DNA from: Myroides injenensis M09-0166 | GTDB lineage: Bacteria > Bacteroidota > Bacteroidia > Flavobacteriales > Flavobacteriaceae | Length of the DNA: 46,570 nt | Assembly: GCF_000246945.1 (NCBI RefSeq) | Contig: NZ_BAEX01000016.1 | Location: 1 to 46,570, forward strand | Reading direction: 5' to 3' | Shown here: in pieces, positions 34,966 to 44,220 of the stretch | Position numbering within the stretch: position 1 is the stretch's first letter | Layout: each line of letters opens with the position of its first letter | Translations under genes and position numbers: made by a program | Notes under the pieces: model-generated | What the model was told of the DNA's origin: nothing | Databases searched by the model: none | The model's input: only the letters and a program-made list of their open reading frames with translations

Positions 34966-35658
34966 ATGCGACCAATTAGCGAATTAATTAACAGCGAAGA
35001 ATCCAGTTGGGAACTTGTTCAACAGTGGATAAATGAAGCTACGAGACCAATAGAAGTATTACCTGTAATTTCAAAAGAACAGGCAGAATTAGCTTTATAT
35101 AACACTCAGGTTACCACTCATTCTCCAATGGGAGCAATTATTTATGAAACAGGAGGTATACTTGTCAACAATGGCTGGATACGTATTCTTGGCAGTGGAT
35201 CTACAAAGTTAAAACGCTCACTACCTGAATGGAATAAAAACAAATCAACTCATGAACTTGTTGATCAAGCAGGCTTTCTTTTAGTTGCTGATGATGTACT
35301 AGGTGGGTATTTCTGTATTAATGGTGGAATACTAGGTAAGGATGTCGGAAATATCTACTATTTTGCACCAGATACATTAGACTTTGAACCCTTAGACGTC
35401 AATTATTCGCAATTAATCAATTTTTTCTTTTCTGGAAATATTGAGCAGTTTTATGAAGGCTTTCATTGGAAAAACGAAGAACAAGATTTAAGAGAGATAA
35501 GTGCAGATGAAGTTTTTAATTTTGCCCCTCCTCTATGGACAGCTGAAGGAAAAAACTTAGATGAAAGTACCATACGCTTAATCCCTGCAGATGAACAGTT
35601 TTTACTAAATCTAGAATTAAGACAAGGGCTAAATAACATAGAAAATAATTATATCTAA
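34966..35658 (+). CDS. DUF2625-family protein
   Basis: A 230-residue cytosolic protein without a signal peptide. I recognise the DUF2625 pattern: RPISELINSEESSWELVQQW at the start, ETGGILVNNGWIRILGSGS, and DDVLGGYFCINGG followed by YYFAPDTLDFEPLDVNYSQL. Proteins of this kind resemble SUKH-like folds and often occur as immunity-type or lone genes. The biochemical role is unknown. It is followed 7 bp later by another SUKH-like gene, so the pair is one transcript. No toxin gene is present on either side. Confidence 0.8.
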   Translation: MRPISELINSEESSWELVQQWINEATRPIEVLPVISKEQAELALYNTQVTTHSPMGAIIYETGGILVNNGWIRILGSGSTKLKRSLPEWNKNKSTHELVDQAGFLLVADDVLGGYFCINGGILGKDVGNIYYFAPDTLDFEPLDVNYSQLINFFFSGNIEQFYEGFHWKNEEQDLREISADEVFNFAPPLWTAEGKNLDESTIRLIPADEQFLLNLELRQGLNNIENNYI

Positions 35659-35665
35659 AAAACTT

Positions 35666-36163
35666 ATGCCATTAGATTGTTTTACAATAATACCAAATTA
35701 TCAAACCAATAGTACTTCACTAATACTTGCAGAAAAAGAAGATATTTTAAATTGTGAGAATATACTTCATTGTAATTTTGAAGAAGACTACAAAGAATAT
35801 GTCACTACTTATGGCAGTGGGATATTAGGAGGTACATATATTCGAATTTATCTACCACATATTATTCAATCTAATCAGCAGCAATGGTTAGACCGTATTA
35901 ATGAATACTACTTTTGGGAAGAAGGTAAAGATATACTTACAAAAGAAGAAGTTTTAAATTCAATATGCATAGGTGATACATTTGATGGTGATGAGTTGAT
36001 TTATTATAAAAACAAATATTATATCCTTCCTCGATATGAAGAAATGATATACTCCATTGGCAATAATTTAAACGAAGCGATTAAATGGTTATGCTCTTCA
36101 AATATTCTAACCGAGGCTTTTACTGAGCGAAATTTCGAACCTTTTAATAGTAAGAATTCCTAA
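35666..36163 (+). CDS. SMI1/KNR4 (SUKH)-like protein
   Basis: A 165-residue cytosolic protein. The middle reads DYKEYVTTYGSGILGGTYIRIYLPH, like the conserved Y-G-x-G-x-x-x-G core of SUKH proteins. GDTFDGDELIYYKNKYYILPRYEEMIY and NLNEAIKWLCS follow the usual order for the family. SUKH proteins are common immunity proteins for polymorphic nuclease toxins. Here the partner is a DUF2625 gene 7 bp upstream, and no toxin is visible. Assignment is by pattern only; an imported or orphan immunity role is inference. Confidence 0.7.
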   Translation: MPLDCFTIIPNYQTNSTSLILAEKEDILNCENILHCNFEEDYKEYVTTYGSGILGGTYIRIYLPHIIQSNQQQWLDRINEYYFWEEGKDILTKEEVLNSICIGDTFDGDELIYYKNKYYILPRYEEMIYSIGNNLNEAIKWLCSSNILTEAFTERNFEPFNSKNS

Positions 36164-36168
36164 AACGA

Positions 36169-36211
36169 CATTGCTTATATAAATAGCCTATTACTTTTTA
36201 TATAAGCAATG
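36169..36211 (+). terminator. Hairpin after the SUKH gene
   Basis: CATTGCTTATATAA (36169-36182) pairs perfectly with TTATATAAGCAATG (36198-36211). No real T-run follows, so terminator function is likely but not certain. Confidence 0.65.
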
Positions 36212-36346
36212 ATTAATAAATTCTGTCCTTTAGAAAATATTAGAATAATATTAAAAAATAATAATTAGCCTTATAACTAACATCAATTTATTAACTTGCA
36301 GCGTTCAAAGAACATAATAACTATTATATAAGTTTAACCCATCAAA

Positions 36347-36727
36347 GTGAGAAGAAAAATAGCCATATTATTTATGCTGATTTTTTTAGTTTCAACTACT
36401 GAGTTCGGTCAGTTGTTGAAATTTCCATTATTGGTGGAGCACTATGTTGAACACAAATCACATAATCCTGAGTTGAGTATCTGGGGATTTTTACAAATAC
36501 ATTATAGCGAAAGTCACAAAGAAGAAGGAGATCCAATTGATGAAAAGCTACCTTTTGTATCTCATGCACACATTATTACTTTTGTTGGTATTGTAACCCC
36601 TGCTCCCACAATCAAAATAAACCGTATAAAGATAAATACAACCCATACAAAGATTCATGCTTTCAATGAAGATGAAGTAGAGAGTACTTATCTATCTTCC
36701 ATTTGGCAACCGCCTAAAACTTGTTAA
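36347..36727 (+). CDS. Small exported protein leading the czc efflux operon
   Basis: A 126-residue protein starting with GTG. The start is preferred because MRRKIAILFMLIFLVSTTEF then forms a signal peptide. The mature part has LKFPLLVEHYVEHKSHNP and a FLQIHYSESHKEEGDPIDEKL segment rich in His and acidic residues, plus SHAHIITFV. Small proteins of this layout are often found directly before CzcA genes in Flavobacteriia. The His-rich part suggests periplasmic metal binding, as in a sensor or chaperone. Function is inferred from context. The RND gene follows 101 bp downstream. Confidence 0.75.
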   Translation: MRRKIAILFMLIFLVSTTEFGQLLKFPLLVEHYVEHKSHNPELSIWGFLQIHYSESHKEEGDPIDEKLPFVSHAHIITFVGIVTPAPTIKINRIKINTTHTKIHAFNEDEVESTYLSSIWQPPKTC

Positions 36728-36828
36728 TACATATCATTTTTTTTACAAACAACTATTCATAACAAGATGTTTCACAAACACTTGTATATGCGTAGTGTAT
36801 TTCTATAATGTATTAACAAACATTAATT

Positions 36829-39800
36829 ATGTTACATAAAATAATTGAGTTTTCTGTAAAGAATAAACTCATCATTGGCCTATTTGTATTGGCCCTAGTT
36901 GGTATTGGTATTTACCAGACCACAAAACTTCCTATAGACGCAGTCCCAGATATTACAGATAATCAAGTACAAATTATTACTGTTGCCCCTTCCTATGGTG
37001 CTACAGATATAGAAAGGCTTGTGACTTTCCCAATAGAACAAGCAAATAGTAATATTCCAGGCATGAAGAGTATTCGTAGCTTTTCACGTTTTGGGCTTTC
37101 ACTAGTTACTATTGTATTTGAAGAAGACGTTGATGTATATTGGGCTAGACAGCAAGTTACCGAAAGACTTCAACAGGTCAAAGATGATATACCACAAGGA
37201 ATTGGACAACCTGAATTGGGACCAATATCTACTGGACTGGGTGAAATCTATCAATATGTAGTTCGTCCTGAAAAAGGATATGAAGATAAATTTGACTTAA
37301 CAGAACTTCGTACAATCCAGGATTGGGTAGTGCGTCGACAATTGTTATCCGTAAAAGGGGTAGCTGAAGTCAGTAGCTTTGGAGGAAAACTAAAACAATA
37401 TGAAATTGCTATAAACCCTAATAAATTAGATGCTTATGGAATAACAATTAATGATGTTTTCGAAGCTCTAGAGAATAATAATGAAAATACTGGGGGTGCT
37501 TATATAGAGAAAGGACCTACTGTACTTTATATAAGAACTGAAGGATTAGTTTCTACAATTGAAGATATTGAGAATATTGCAATTACTTCAAACCAAAATG
37601 AATTACCTCTACTAATAAGAGATGTCGCTACAGTAAATATAGGTCATGCTACTCGATATGGAGCGATGACTTATAATGATCAAGGTGAAGTATCAGGTGC
37701 AATAGTCATGATGTTAAAGGGATCTAATAGCAACGATGTCATCAAAGATGTAAAAGCAAAAGTTGCTGAAATACAAAAAACATTACCTGAAGGAGTTGTC
37801 ATTGAGCCTTTTTTAGATCGTACTAAAATGGTAAATAATGCTATCGGAACAGTAGAAAAAAATCTAGCAGAAGGAGCATTAATTGTTGTCTTAGTTTTAG
37901 TTCTTTTTCTAGGAAATTTTAGAGCAGGTCTACTTGTTGCTTCAGTAATACCTTTAGCAATGTTGTTTGCTATATGTATGATGAACTTATTTGGAGTAAG
38001 TGGAAACTTAATGAGTTTAGGAGCATTAGATTTTGGGCTAATTATCGATGGAGCAGTTATTATCGTTGAGGCAGTATTACATCAGTTCTCTCATAATGCT
38101 AGGTTCAAGAAAATGGTCAATCTAACAAAAGAAGATATGAATAAGACAGTTGTTCATTCAGCTTCAAAAATGATGAATAGTGCTGTATTTGGGCAAATCA
38201 TTATTCTAATTGTCTATATTCCTATTCTAACTTTACAAGGTATTGAAGGTAAAATGTTTAAGCCAATGGCTCAGACTGTAGCATTTGCATTATTAGGAGC
38301 TTTTATCCTTTCGCTTACTTATATCCCAATGATGAGTTCACTTATAATGAGCAGAAAAGTAGCACATAAACCTAATCTTTCTGAACGTCTATTAAACAAA
38401 CTAGAGAAAATATATGAACGTGCATTAGTAAAGGTAATGGAGTTATCCAAAGTAGTGTATGCTATTGTAACTATACTATTTATTAGTGCAATCTATATAT
38501 TAACTAATTTAGGAGGAGAGTTTATTCCTTCTTTAGAAGAAGGAGACTTTGCCGTTGACACAAAAGTATTAAATGGCAGTAATCTGACTACAACTATAGA
38601 GAGTACACAAAAGGCAGTCCATATATTAACAACTCGCTTCCCAGAAGTAGAAAAAGTAGTTACAAAAATCGGTAACTCTGAAATCCCAACTGACCCAATG
38701 CCTATGGATGCTAGCGATATGATGGTCATTTTAAAAGATAAAAGCGAATGGACTTCAGCCTCTTCTTTTCCTGAATTAGCAGAGAAGATGGGGAAAGCAT
38801 TAGAGGAAGTACCGGGTATAACGGTAGGCTTTCAATTTCCTGTTCAAATGCGTTTTAATGAATTAATGACAGGAGCACGACAAGATGTAGTAGTAAAAGT
38901 ATTTGGTGAAAACTTAGACACATTAGCTTCTACAGCAAATAAACTTGCTTCAATAATTAATACTGTTCAAGGTGCAACTAATTTATATGTAGAACCTATA
39001 ACAGGAATGCCTCAATTACTAATAGATTATAATAGACAAGCTATAGCTAGATATCGATTGTCAATCAATGAAATTAACAAAGTAGTTAACGCTTCATTAG
39101 CAGGACAAAGTACAGGTATGGTCTACGAAGGAGAAAAATGTTTCGATATGGTGGTGCGCATGGATGAAAAAAACAGAAAAAGTATTGAAGACATTAGAAA
39201 CATACTAATTCCTATCCCTTCTGGAGGGCAAATCCCACTAAATCAACTCGCTTCAGTAGATATAAAAGAAGGTCCTAATCAAATTCAAAGAGAAAATGCG
39301 CAACGACGAATATTTGTAGGATTTAATATTAAAGGACGTGATGTACAAAGCATTGTAGAAGAATTGCAGAATAAAGTGGAATCACAAATCACATTACCAT
39401 CAGGATATCAAATCACGTATGGAGGACAATTCGAAAACCTCAACGAAGCGAAGTCTCGCTTGGCTATTGCGGTTCCACTTGCCTTAGTTTTAATATTTGT
39501 TTTACTATTTTTTGCCTTTAGAGATGTAAGAGAATGTTTAATGATCTTTACAGCTATTCCATTGTCAATTATTGGTGGGGTATTCTTACTCGCCCTTAGA
39601 GGAATGCCATTTAGTATTAGTGCTGGCGTAGGTTTTATTGCATTATTTGGTGTAGCAGTATTGAATGGAATTGTATTAATTGCGGAATTTAATAGATTAC
39701 ATAAATCCGGTATTAACAATATAGTCTTTGTAGTCATTCGAGGAGCAAAAACAAGACTTCGACCAGTATTAATGACTGCTTGTGTAGCTTCTTTTGGTTT

Positions 39801-41175
39801 CTTACCTATGGCATTAAGTAAAGGTGCAGGAGCTGAAGTACAGCGCCCATTAGCTACCGTTGTTATAGGAGGATTATTACTTGCTACTTTTCTAACTTTA
39901 TTTGTACTCCCTTTATTGTATATCACTTTTGAACAACGTCTAAAATTCAACTTCCTGAGAAAGAAGAAAGCAGTAATAATAGCAAGCTTCCTCTTAATAG
40001 GACTGAGTACTCAGGCACAAACCTCTGTTACTTTAGAGCAGGCAATTACAAAGGCAATAGATAATAATAAAACAATACGAACAGAAAAATTAAAAACAGA
40101 ATACGCTGAGGCATTTGTAAACTCTGCAATAGATATTAATCAAACTGTTCTTTCTACTGAGTTTGGTCAAATAAATGGTCCATATACAGACAACAAATTT
40201 TCTATTTCACAAGAACTAGCCTTTCCTACTATTTACAAAAAACAAAAAAATGTACATAAAGCGGAATGGCAAAAAAGTATATATAATCTAGATTTAAAAG
40301 TATACGAACTCAAAAAAGAAATTACTCAAACTTATTATGACTACTCTTATTGGCTAGAGAAAAAGCAACTACTATTAAGAGCGGATAGCATGTATACTAA
40401 TTTCTATGAAAAAGCAGCTCTAAGATTAGAAAAAGGAGAAAGTAATATTATGGAAAAACTAACTGCACAAAATCAATTAATCAATATCCAAACGCAGTTA
40501 GCAGAAGTGAATAAATCAATTGAATTACTATTACTTCAACTAAAATATTTAGTCAATACAGAGGATAATATCATTCCTGAAATAACTGACAAAAAAGCAA
40601 TACTCACATTAGTACCAGAAGATTTAGAACAAAATCCAAATCTTCAACTTTTAAAACAAAATCATGAGATTGCAGAGGAACAAACAAAAGTGGAGAAAGC
40701 AAAACAGCTTCCTAATTTACAACTAAATTATTCCAACAGTAGCTTTATGGGATTAGCTTCTAATGATGTTTATTACGACAGAAGCGATCGATTTAATTCT
40801 TTCCAAGTTGGTATATCATTACCTCTATTTTCTATTGGACAGCATTCAAAAATTAAAGCAGCAAAAAAAGCGGTATCAGTTGCCGAAGCCGAATTAGAAG
40901 TTACTAAAGACAATATGGCTAATTACTATCAACAACTATTAACTTCTCATAATAACAACCAAGTCATTTTAGAAAACTATGAAATAATCACTCTGAAAAA
41001 CACTGCGGCATTCCTTACAACAGCTGAATTGCAATATATAAATGGAGAAATTAATTATCTCGAATATGTCATGTTAACAAATCAAGCGCTAACGTTTTTA
41101 AATAACTATTTGGAAGCCTTAAAAATGTACAATGACAATATAATTAAAATCAACTACTTAACACCTAATAATTAG
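36829..41175 (+). CDS. CzcA-type heavy-metal RND pump fused to a TolC-like outer-membrane channel
   Basis: A 1448-residue fusion. Residues 1 to about 1040 are an HME-RND proton/metal antiporter of the CzcA type: IGIYQTTKLPIDAVPDITDNQ at the start (in two periplasmic-edge pieces) and the TM4 motif DFGLIIDGA with Asp401 and Asp407, which marks zinc/cobalt/cadmium exporters rather than copper/silver CusA. Residues about 1048-1064 (AVIIASFLLIGLSTQAQ) look like a signal peptide with cleavage before or after the last Gln. Residues 1065-1448 are a CzcC/TolC-like outer-membrane factor with two helical-barrel repeats (SVTLEQAITKAIDNN start). The next gene encodes the periplasmic adaptor. Confidence 0.93.
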   Translation: MLHKIIEFSVKNKLIIGLFVLALVGIGIYQTTKLPIDAVPDITDNQVQIITVAPSYGATDIERLVTFPIEQANSNIPGMKSIRSFSRFGLSLVTIVFEEDVDVYWARQQVTERLQQVKDDIPQGIGQPELGPISTGLGEIYQYVVRPEKGYEDKFDLTELRTIQDWVVRRQLLSVKGVAEVSSFGGKLKQYEIAINPNKLDAYGITINDVFEALENNNENTGGAYIEKGPTVLYIRTEGLVSTIEDIENIAITSNQNELPLLIRDVATVNIGHATRYGAMTYNDQGEVSGAIVMMLKGSNSNDVIKDVKAKVAEIQKTLPEGVVIEPFLDRTKMVNNAIGTVEKNLAEGALIVVLVLVLFLGNFRAGLLVASVIPLAMLFAICMMNLFGVSGNLMSLGALDFGLIIDGAVIIVEAVLHQFSHNARFKKMVNLTKEDMNKTVVHSASKMMNSAVFGQIIILIVYIPILTLQGIEGKMFKPMAQTVAFALLGAFILSLTYIPMMSSLIMSRKVAHKPNLSERLLNKLEKIYERALVKVMELSKVVYAIVTILFISAIYILTNLGGEFIPSLEEGDFAVDTKVLNGSNLTTTIESTQKAVHILTTRFPEVEKVVTKIGNSEIPTDPMPMDASDMMVILKDKSEWTSASSFPELAEKMGKALEEVPGITVGFQFPVQMRFNELMTGARQDVVVKVFGENLDTLASTANKLASIINTVQGATNLYVEPITGMPQLLIDYNRQAIARYRLSINEINKVVNASLAGQSTGMVYEGEKCFDMVVRMDEKNRKSIEDIRNILIPIPSGGQIPLNQLASVDIKEGPNQIQRENAQRRIFVGFNIKGRDVQSIVEELQNKVESQITLPSGYQITYGGQFENLNEAKSRLAIAVPLALVLIFVLLFFAFRDVRECLMIFTAIPLSIIGGVFLLALRGMPFSISAGVGFIALFGVAVLNGIVLIAEFNRLHKSGINNIVFVVIRGAKTRLRPVLMTACVASFGFLPMALSKGAGAEVQRPLATVVIGGLLLATFLTLFVLPLLYITFEQRLKFNFLRKKKAVIIASFLLIGLSTQAQTSVTLEQAITKAIDNNKTIRTEKLKTEYAEAFVNSAIDINQTVLSTEFGQINGPYTDNKFSISQELAFPTIYKKQKNVHKAEWQKSIYNLDLKVYELKKEITQTYYDYSYWLEKKQLLLRADSMYTNFYEKAALRLEKGESNIMEKLTAQNQLINIQTQLAEVNKSIELLLLQLKYLVNTEDNIIPEITDKKAILTLVPEDLEQNPNLQLLKQNHEIAEEQTKVEKAKQLPNLQLNYSNSSFMGLASNDVYYDRSDRFNSFQVGISLPLFSIGQHSKIKAAKKAVSVAEAELEVTKDNMANYYQQLLTSHNNNQVILENYEIITLKNTAAFLTTAELQYINGEINYLEYVMLTNQALTFLNNYLEALKMYNDNIIKINYLTPNN

Positions 41176-41179
41176 AGCC

Positions 41180-42343
41180 ATGCAATCAAAATATATCAAT
41201 ATTAAAATCTTCTATCTTATTACTTCAATATGCAGTATTTTCTTTTTCTCCCAATGCAAAAAAGGGGAAACAGAAACTGAGCAAATCGAAAATATAAAAG
41301 AAGAAAATTCTATAGTTCAATTAACAGATGCTCAATTTAAAAATGTAGAAATAGTAACGACTACACTAACAGAACGTCAAATAGCCACAACATTAAAACT
41401 AAATGGTAAAATAGATGTACCACCACAAAACTTAGTTTCTATTACAAACCCACTTGGTGGGTATCTAAAGCACACTAAACTATTGCCTGGTATGCAGGTA
41501 ACCAAAGGGCAACTTATTGCCACAATGGAAGATCCACAATATATCTTATTGCAACAAAATTACCTAATTGCTAAAGGTAAATATGAAATAGCTAAACTAG
41601 ATTATGATCGCCAAAAAGAGCTTAATGTCAATAAAGCTAGTAGCGACAAAGTGTTACAACAAGCACTTAATGAAATGAACACACAGCATATCACTATGAA
41701 TGCACTTGCCCAACAGCTAAGTTTAATCAATATTAATCCTGAAAAACTTACACACGATAATATAAGTAAATCAATATCGATCTATAGTCCTATAACTGGT
41801 TTTGTAAGCAATACCTATGTAAACATAGGTAAATATGTTACCCCTTCAGATATTATGTTTGACCTTATTAATCCATCTGATATTCATCTAAATCTAAAAG
41901 TATATGAGAAAGATGTTGACAAACTAGAAATAGGTCAACGCGTGGTAAGCTATACAAACAATGACCCTTCTAAAAAATATGAAGGAGAGATAATTATTAT
42001 CAGCATGGATGTTAACAATGAAGGAATAACAGAAGTTCATTGCCATTTCCATCAATTCGATAAAAAACTGCTTCCTGGAATGTACATGAATGCTGATATT
42101 GATACGCACTCCGTATTAACAAAAGCATTGCCAGAAGAAAGTGTGGTGTATTACGAGGGTAAAAACTTTGTCTTTGTAGAAGTAGAAAAACAAACATATC
42201 AAATGATTCCCGTAAAAATAGGAGCAAAAGAAGATGGGTTTATTCAAATAAAAAATAGTCCAGAATTAGATGGTAAAAAAATTGTTGATAAAGGTGCTTA
42301 TACACTTTTAATGAAATTAAAGAATACAGAAGAAGATGAATAA
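41180..42343 (+). CDS. CzcB-like periplasmic adaptor lipoprotein
   Basis: A 387-residue membrane-fusion protein of the CzcB/CusB type. The lipoprotein signal ends in lipobox FSQC followed by Lys. A beta-barrel/lipoyl region comes next (LGGYLKHTKLLPGMQVTKGQ), then a helical hairpin with DPQYILLQQNYLIAKGKYE, then the second half-lipoyl segment IYSPITGFVSNTYVNIGKYV, and a C-terminal beta domain with PEESVVYYEGKNFVFVE. It links the inner-membrane pump to the outer-membrane factor encoded by the preceding fused gene, 4 bp upstream. No regulator or P-type ATPase is adjacent. Confidence 0.93.
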   Translation: MQSKYINIKIFYLITSICSIFFFSQCKKGETETEQIENIKEENSIVQLTDAQFKNVEIVTTTLTERQIATTLKLNGKIDVPPQNLVSITNPLGGYLKHTKLLPGMQVTKGQLIATMEDPQYILLQQNYLIAKGKYEIAKLDYDRQKELNVNKASSDKVLQQALNEMNTQHITMNALAQQLSLININPEKLTHDNISKSISIYSPITGFVSNTYVNIGKYVTPSDIMFDLINPSDIHLNLKVYEKDVDKLEIGQRVVSYTNNDPSKKYEGEIIIISMDVNNEGITEVHCHFHQFDKKLLPGMYMNADIDTHSVLTKALPEESVVYYEGKNFVFVEVEKQTYQMIPVKIGAKEDGFIQIKNSPELDGKKIVDKGAYTLLMKLKNTEEDE

Positions 42344-42351
42344 ATAAAAGA

Positions 42352-42424
42352 AAATGAATAGTTATCTTATAGATAACTATTCATTTATCTCTTAAAATAA
42401 GAGTTTCTATTTTAAGAGATAAAT
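42352..42424. repeat. Two consecutive perfect hairpins after the efflux operon
   Basis: Hairpin 1 has a 16-bp perfect stem (42352-42367 with 42371-42386; core AGTTATCT/AGATAACT) and a 3-nt loop. Hairpin 2 has a 17-bp perfect stem (42383-42399 with 42408-42424; core CTCTTAAAATA) and an 8-nt loop. They share the four bases 42383-42386, so both cannot form fully at once. The first probably ends the czc transcript. No long T-run follows either one. Confidence 0.8.
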
Positions 42425-42577
42425 GTAAAAAAACAACTCCTATAAAAAAGTAATAATTATATTTTTCGCATAAATAAGAGTAAAAACTTTTGTTCTATCA
42501 ACTATTATTAGGTGATATTGTGTTATTTTTATGATTACCTTAATAATCAAAAACTGTTAACCGTTAAAAATACTACT

Positions 42578-43744
42578 ATGAATAGAAGAGACATTCTAAA
42601 ACTATCAGGAACTTTATTTGCTGGAACAATTATTACTCAGGGACTTGCAGCAAGAAATGTTCTAAAAGAAATAAGTGAAGTGCCTACTTCATTTTCTACA
42701 AATGATGAACCATTGTATTTACATTACAATGAAAATAGTCTAGGTTTATCTCCTAAAGCACAGAAAGAGATTGCAGATCATATTCAAAAAGTCAATAGAT
42801 ATCCTGATGACTATATCATTGAATTAAAAGAAACGATCGCATCTACCTATCATGTAACAGCAGATGAAATAACATTAGGTGTTGGCTCATCAGACATTAT
42901 ACGTGCTGTCATCAATAAATTAGGAATAGATGCACTGCAACAAAGAAAAAAGATACAGTTAATAACTCCAGACCCTTCCTTTTTTTTAGCTGCTGAACAC
43001 GCAAAAGCTATTGGCATTAACGTAGTCTATGTACCACTTAATGAAAACTACCAGATGGATATCAAAAAAATGAAAGCCATTGCTGATAACTTTAATGGAA
43101 TATCAATCTGTTATTTATGCAATCCTAATAATCCAACTGGTACATTGACCTCCTCTGTGACTATTGAGGACTGGGTAAAACAAGCCAATATGGCTAAGCA
43201 GTTTTTTATGATTGATGAGGCATACGCTGAATATATTACTGACAAAAACTTTGTTAGTGGACTGTCTTTTGTGAAAGAAGAAAGAGATAATGTCATCGTG
43301 TTACGAACATTTTCTAAAATATTTGCAATGGCAGGACTACGCTTAGGATATGGTATATCTACTCCTAAATTGGCAAAAGAATTAGTCCCTTATATGTCAA
43401 TTTTAAATGTAAATACGCTTACAGCAGTAGCTGGTATAGCTTCTATTCAAGATACAGACTTTATATCTAAAAGTTTAAAAATGAATCAGGACTCTATGAA
43501 GATCACCACAGATGCACTAGATGGTTTAGGGCTTGAATACTTACCTAGTCATGGGAACTTCATTTTTCATCGCATAAAAGGAGATCCACAAGAGTATATA
43601 GATCGTATGAAAGATGCGGGTATTATAGTAGGCCGCCCATTCCCACCATTAACAGAATGGACGCGTATTACACTAGGTACGCCCCAAGAGATGACCCAAT
43701 ACATAGAGACATTAAAAAACTTCAGATCAAAAGATTGGATCTAA
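42578..43744 (+). CDS. Tat-exported fold-type I aminotransferase (HisC-like)
   Basis: A 388-residue PLP enzyme. The ATG at 42578 is chosen because MNRRDILKLSGTLFAGTIIT forms a twin-arginine signal (RRDILK), ending near GLAA. The body matches histidinol-phosphate-type aminotransferases: HYNENSLGLSPKA, LGVGSSDIIRAVI, CYLCNPNNPTGT (Asn-Pro-Thr-Gly), FMIDEAYAEY and the PLP-Lys in RTFSKIFAMAGLRLGYG. The final FHRIKGDPQEYIDRMKDAGI and WTRITLGTPQEM fit as well. Cytosolic HisC proteins have no such signal, so this enzyme is likely to act in the periplasm. Substrate unknown. Confidence 0.93.
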   Translation: MNRRDILKLSGTLFAGTIITQGLAARNVLKEISEVPTSFSTNDEPLYLHYNENSLGLSPKAQKEIADHIQKVNRYPDDYIIELKETIASTYHVTADEITLGVGSSDIIRAVINKLGIDALQQRKKIQLITPDPSFFLAAEHAKAIGINVVYVPLNENYQMDIKKMKAIADNFNGISICYLCNPNNPTGTLTSSVTIEDWVKQANMAKQFFMIDEAYAEYITDKNFVSGLSFVKEERDNVIVLRTFSKIFAMAGLRLGYGISTPKLAKELVPYMSILNVNTLTAVAGIASIQDTDFISKSLKMNQDSMKITTDALDGLGLEYLPSHGNFIFHRIKGDPQEYIDRMKDAGIIVGRPFPPLTEWTRITLGTPQEMTQYIETLKNFRSKDWI

Positions 43745-43788
43745 TACAATCAATTACTAGATAGTTCAGACAGCACTTTATTACAACT

Positions 43789-43854
43789 AAATTCCTCTCC
43801 TCTTTTCTTTTGTGAATACTTAATTTTACAAAAAGGGATGAGAGGAATTTTTTG
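43789..43854 (+). terminator. Terminator of the aminotransferase gene
   Basis: AAATTCCTCTC (43789-43799) pairs with GAGAGGAATTT (43840-43850), with further pairing of CTTTTGT and ACAAAAAG inside, followed by a T-run. Confidence 0.88.
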
Positions 43855-44096
43855 TATTGCAACTACTATAACCAGGCCTTTAAATAAAACTATAGTTTTC
43901 CAACACTACCCTGAAAAATGTTCTCTTTATTGAAGTGGTCTTTTAGAGGTTTTGAATTGTTGTCAATACAATCGATATCACTCATCTCAAAATTTGCAAG
44001 TCATCTAGCTCCAAAACATTCAAGAAACACATCTTCTTAATAAAAAAACCAACCTACTTATTCCTAGTTAGAAATAGGAAAAACGTGAATATTTTC

Positions 44097-44104
44097 TAAC
44101 TTTG
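44097..44104 (+). promoter_or_regulatory. Distal -7-like box upstream of glyS
   Basis: TAACTTTG matches TAnnTTTG. If active it would give a leader of about 115 nt, in contrast to the proximal box. Confidence 0.35.
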
Positions 44105-44212
44105 ATTAGAATACTAACAGTAACTATTTATTTAATACAAAAAAGACAATAATCTTAGTACTAATAACATCAAAATGCTGTTTTTGAAGTTTCTATTATT
44201 AAAGTCTTTTAT

Positions 44213-44220
44213 TACTTTTG
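44213..44220 (+). promoter_or_regulatory. Proximal -7 box of glyS, almost touching the start codon
   Basis: TACTTTTG is separated from the glyS ATG by only CAGT. Use of this box would give a leaderless or nearly leaderless mRNA. The nearest TTTG is 26 nt upstream, longer than ideal. Confidence 0.5.

Noticed and set aside
39408-39950. Long open frame antisense to the RND pump gene (180 codons)
   Set aside because: It lies wholly within the conserved pump coding sequence, is rich in Asn, Thr and Ile from antisense codon bias, and has no domain or start context.
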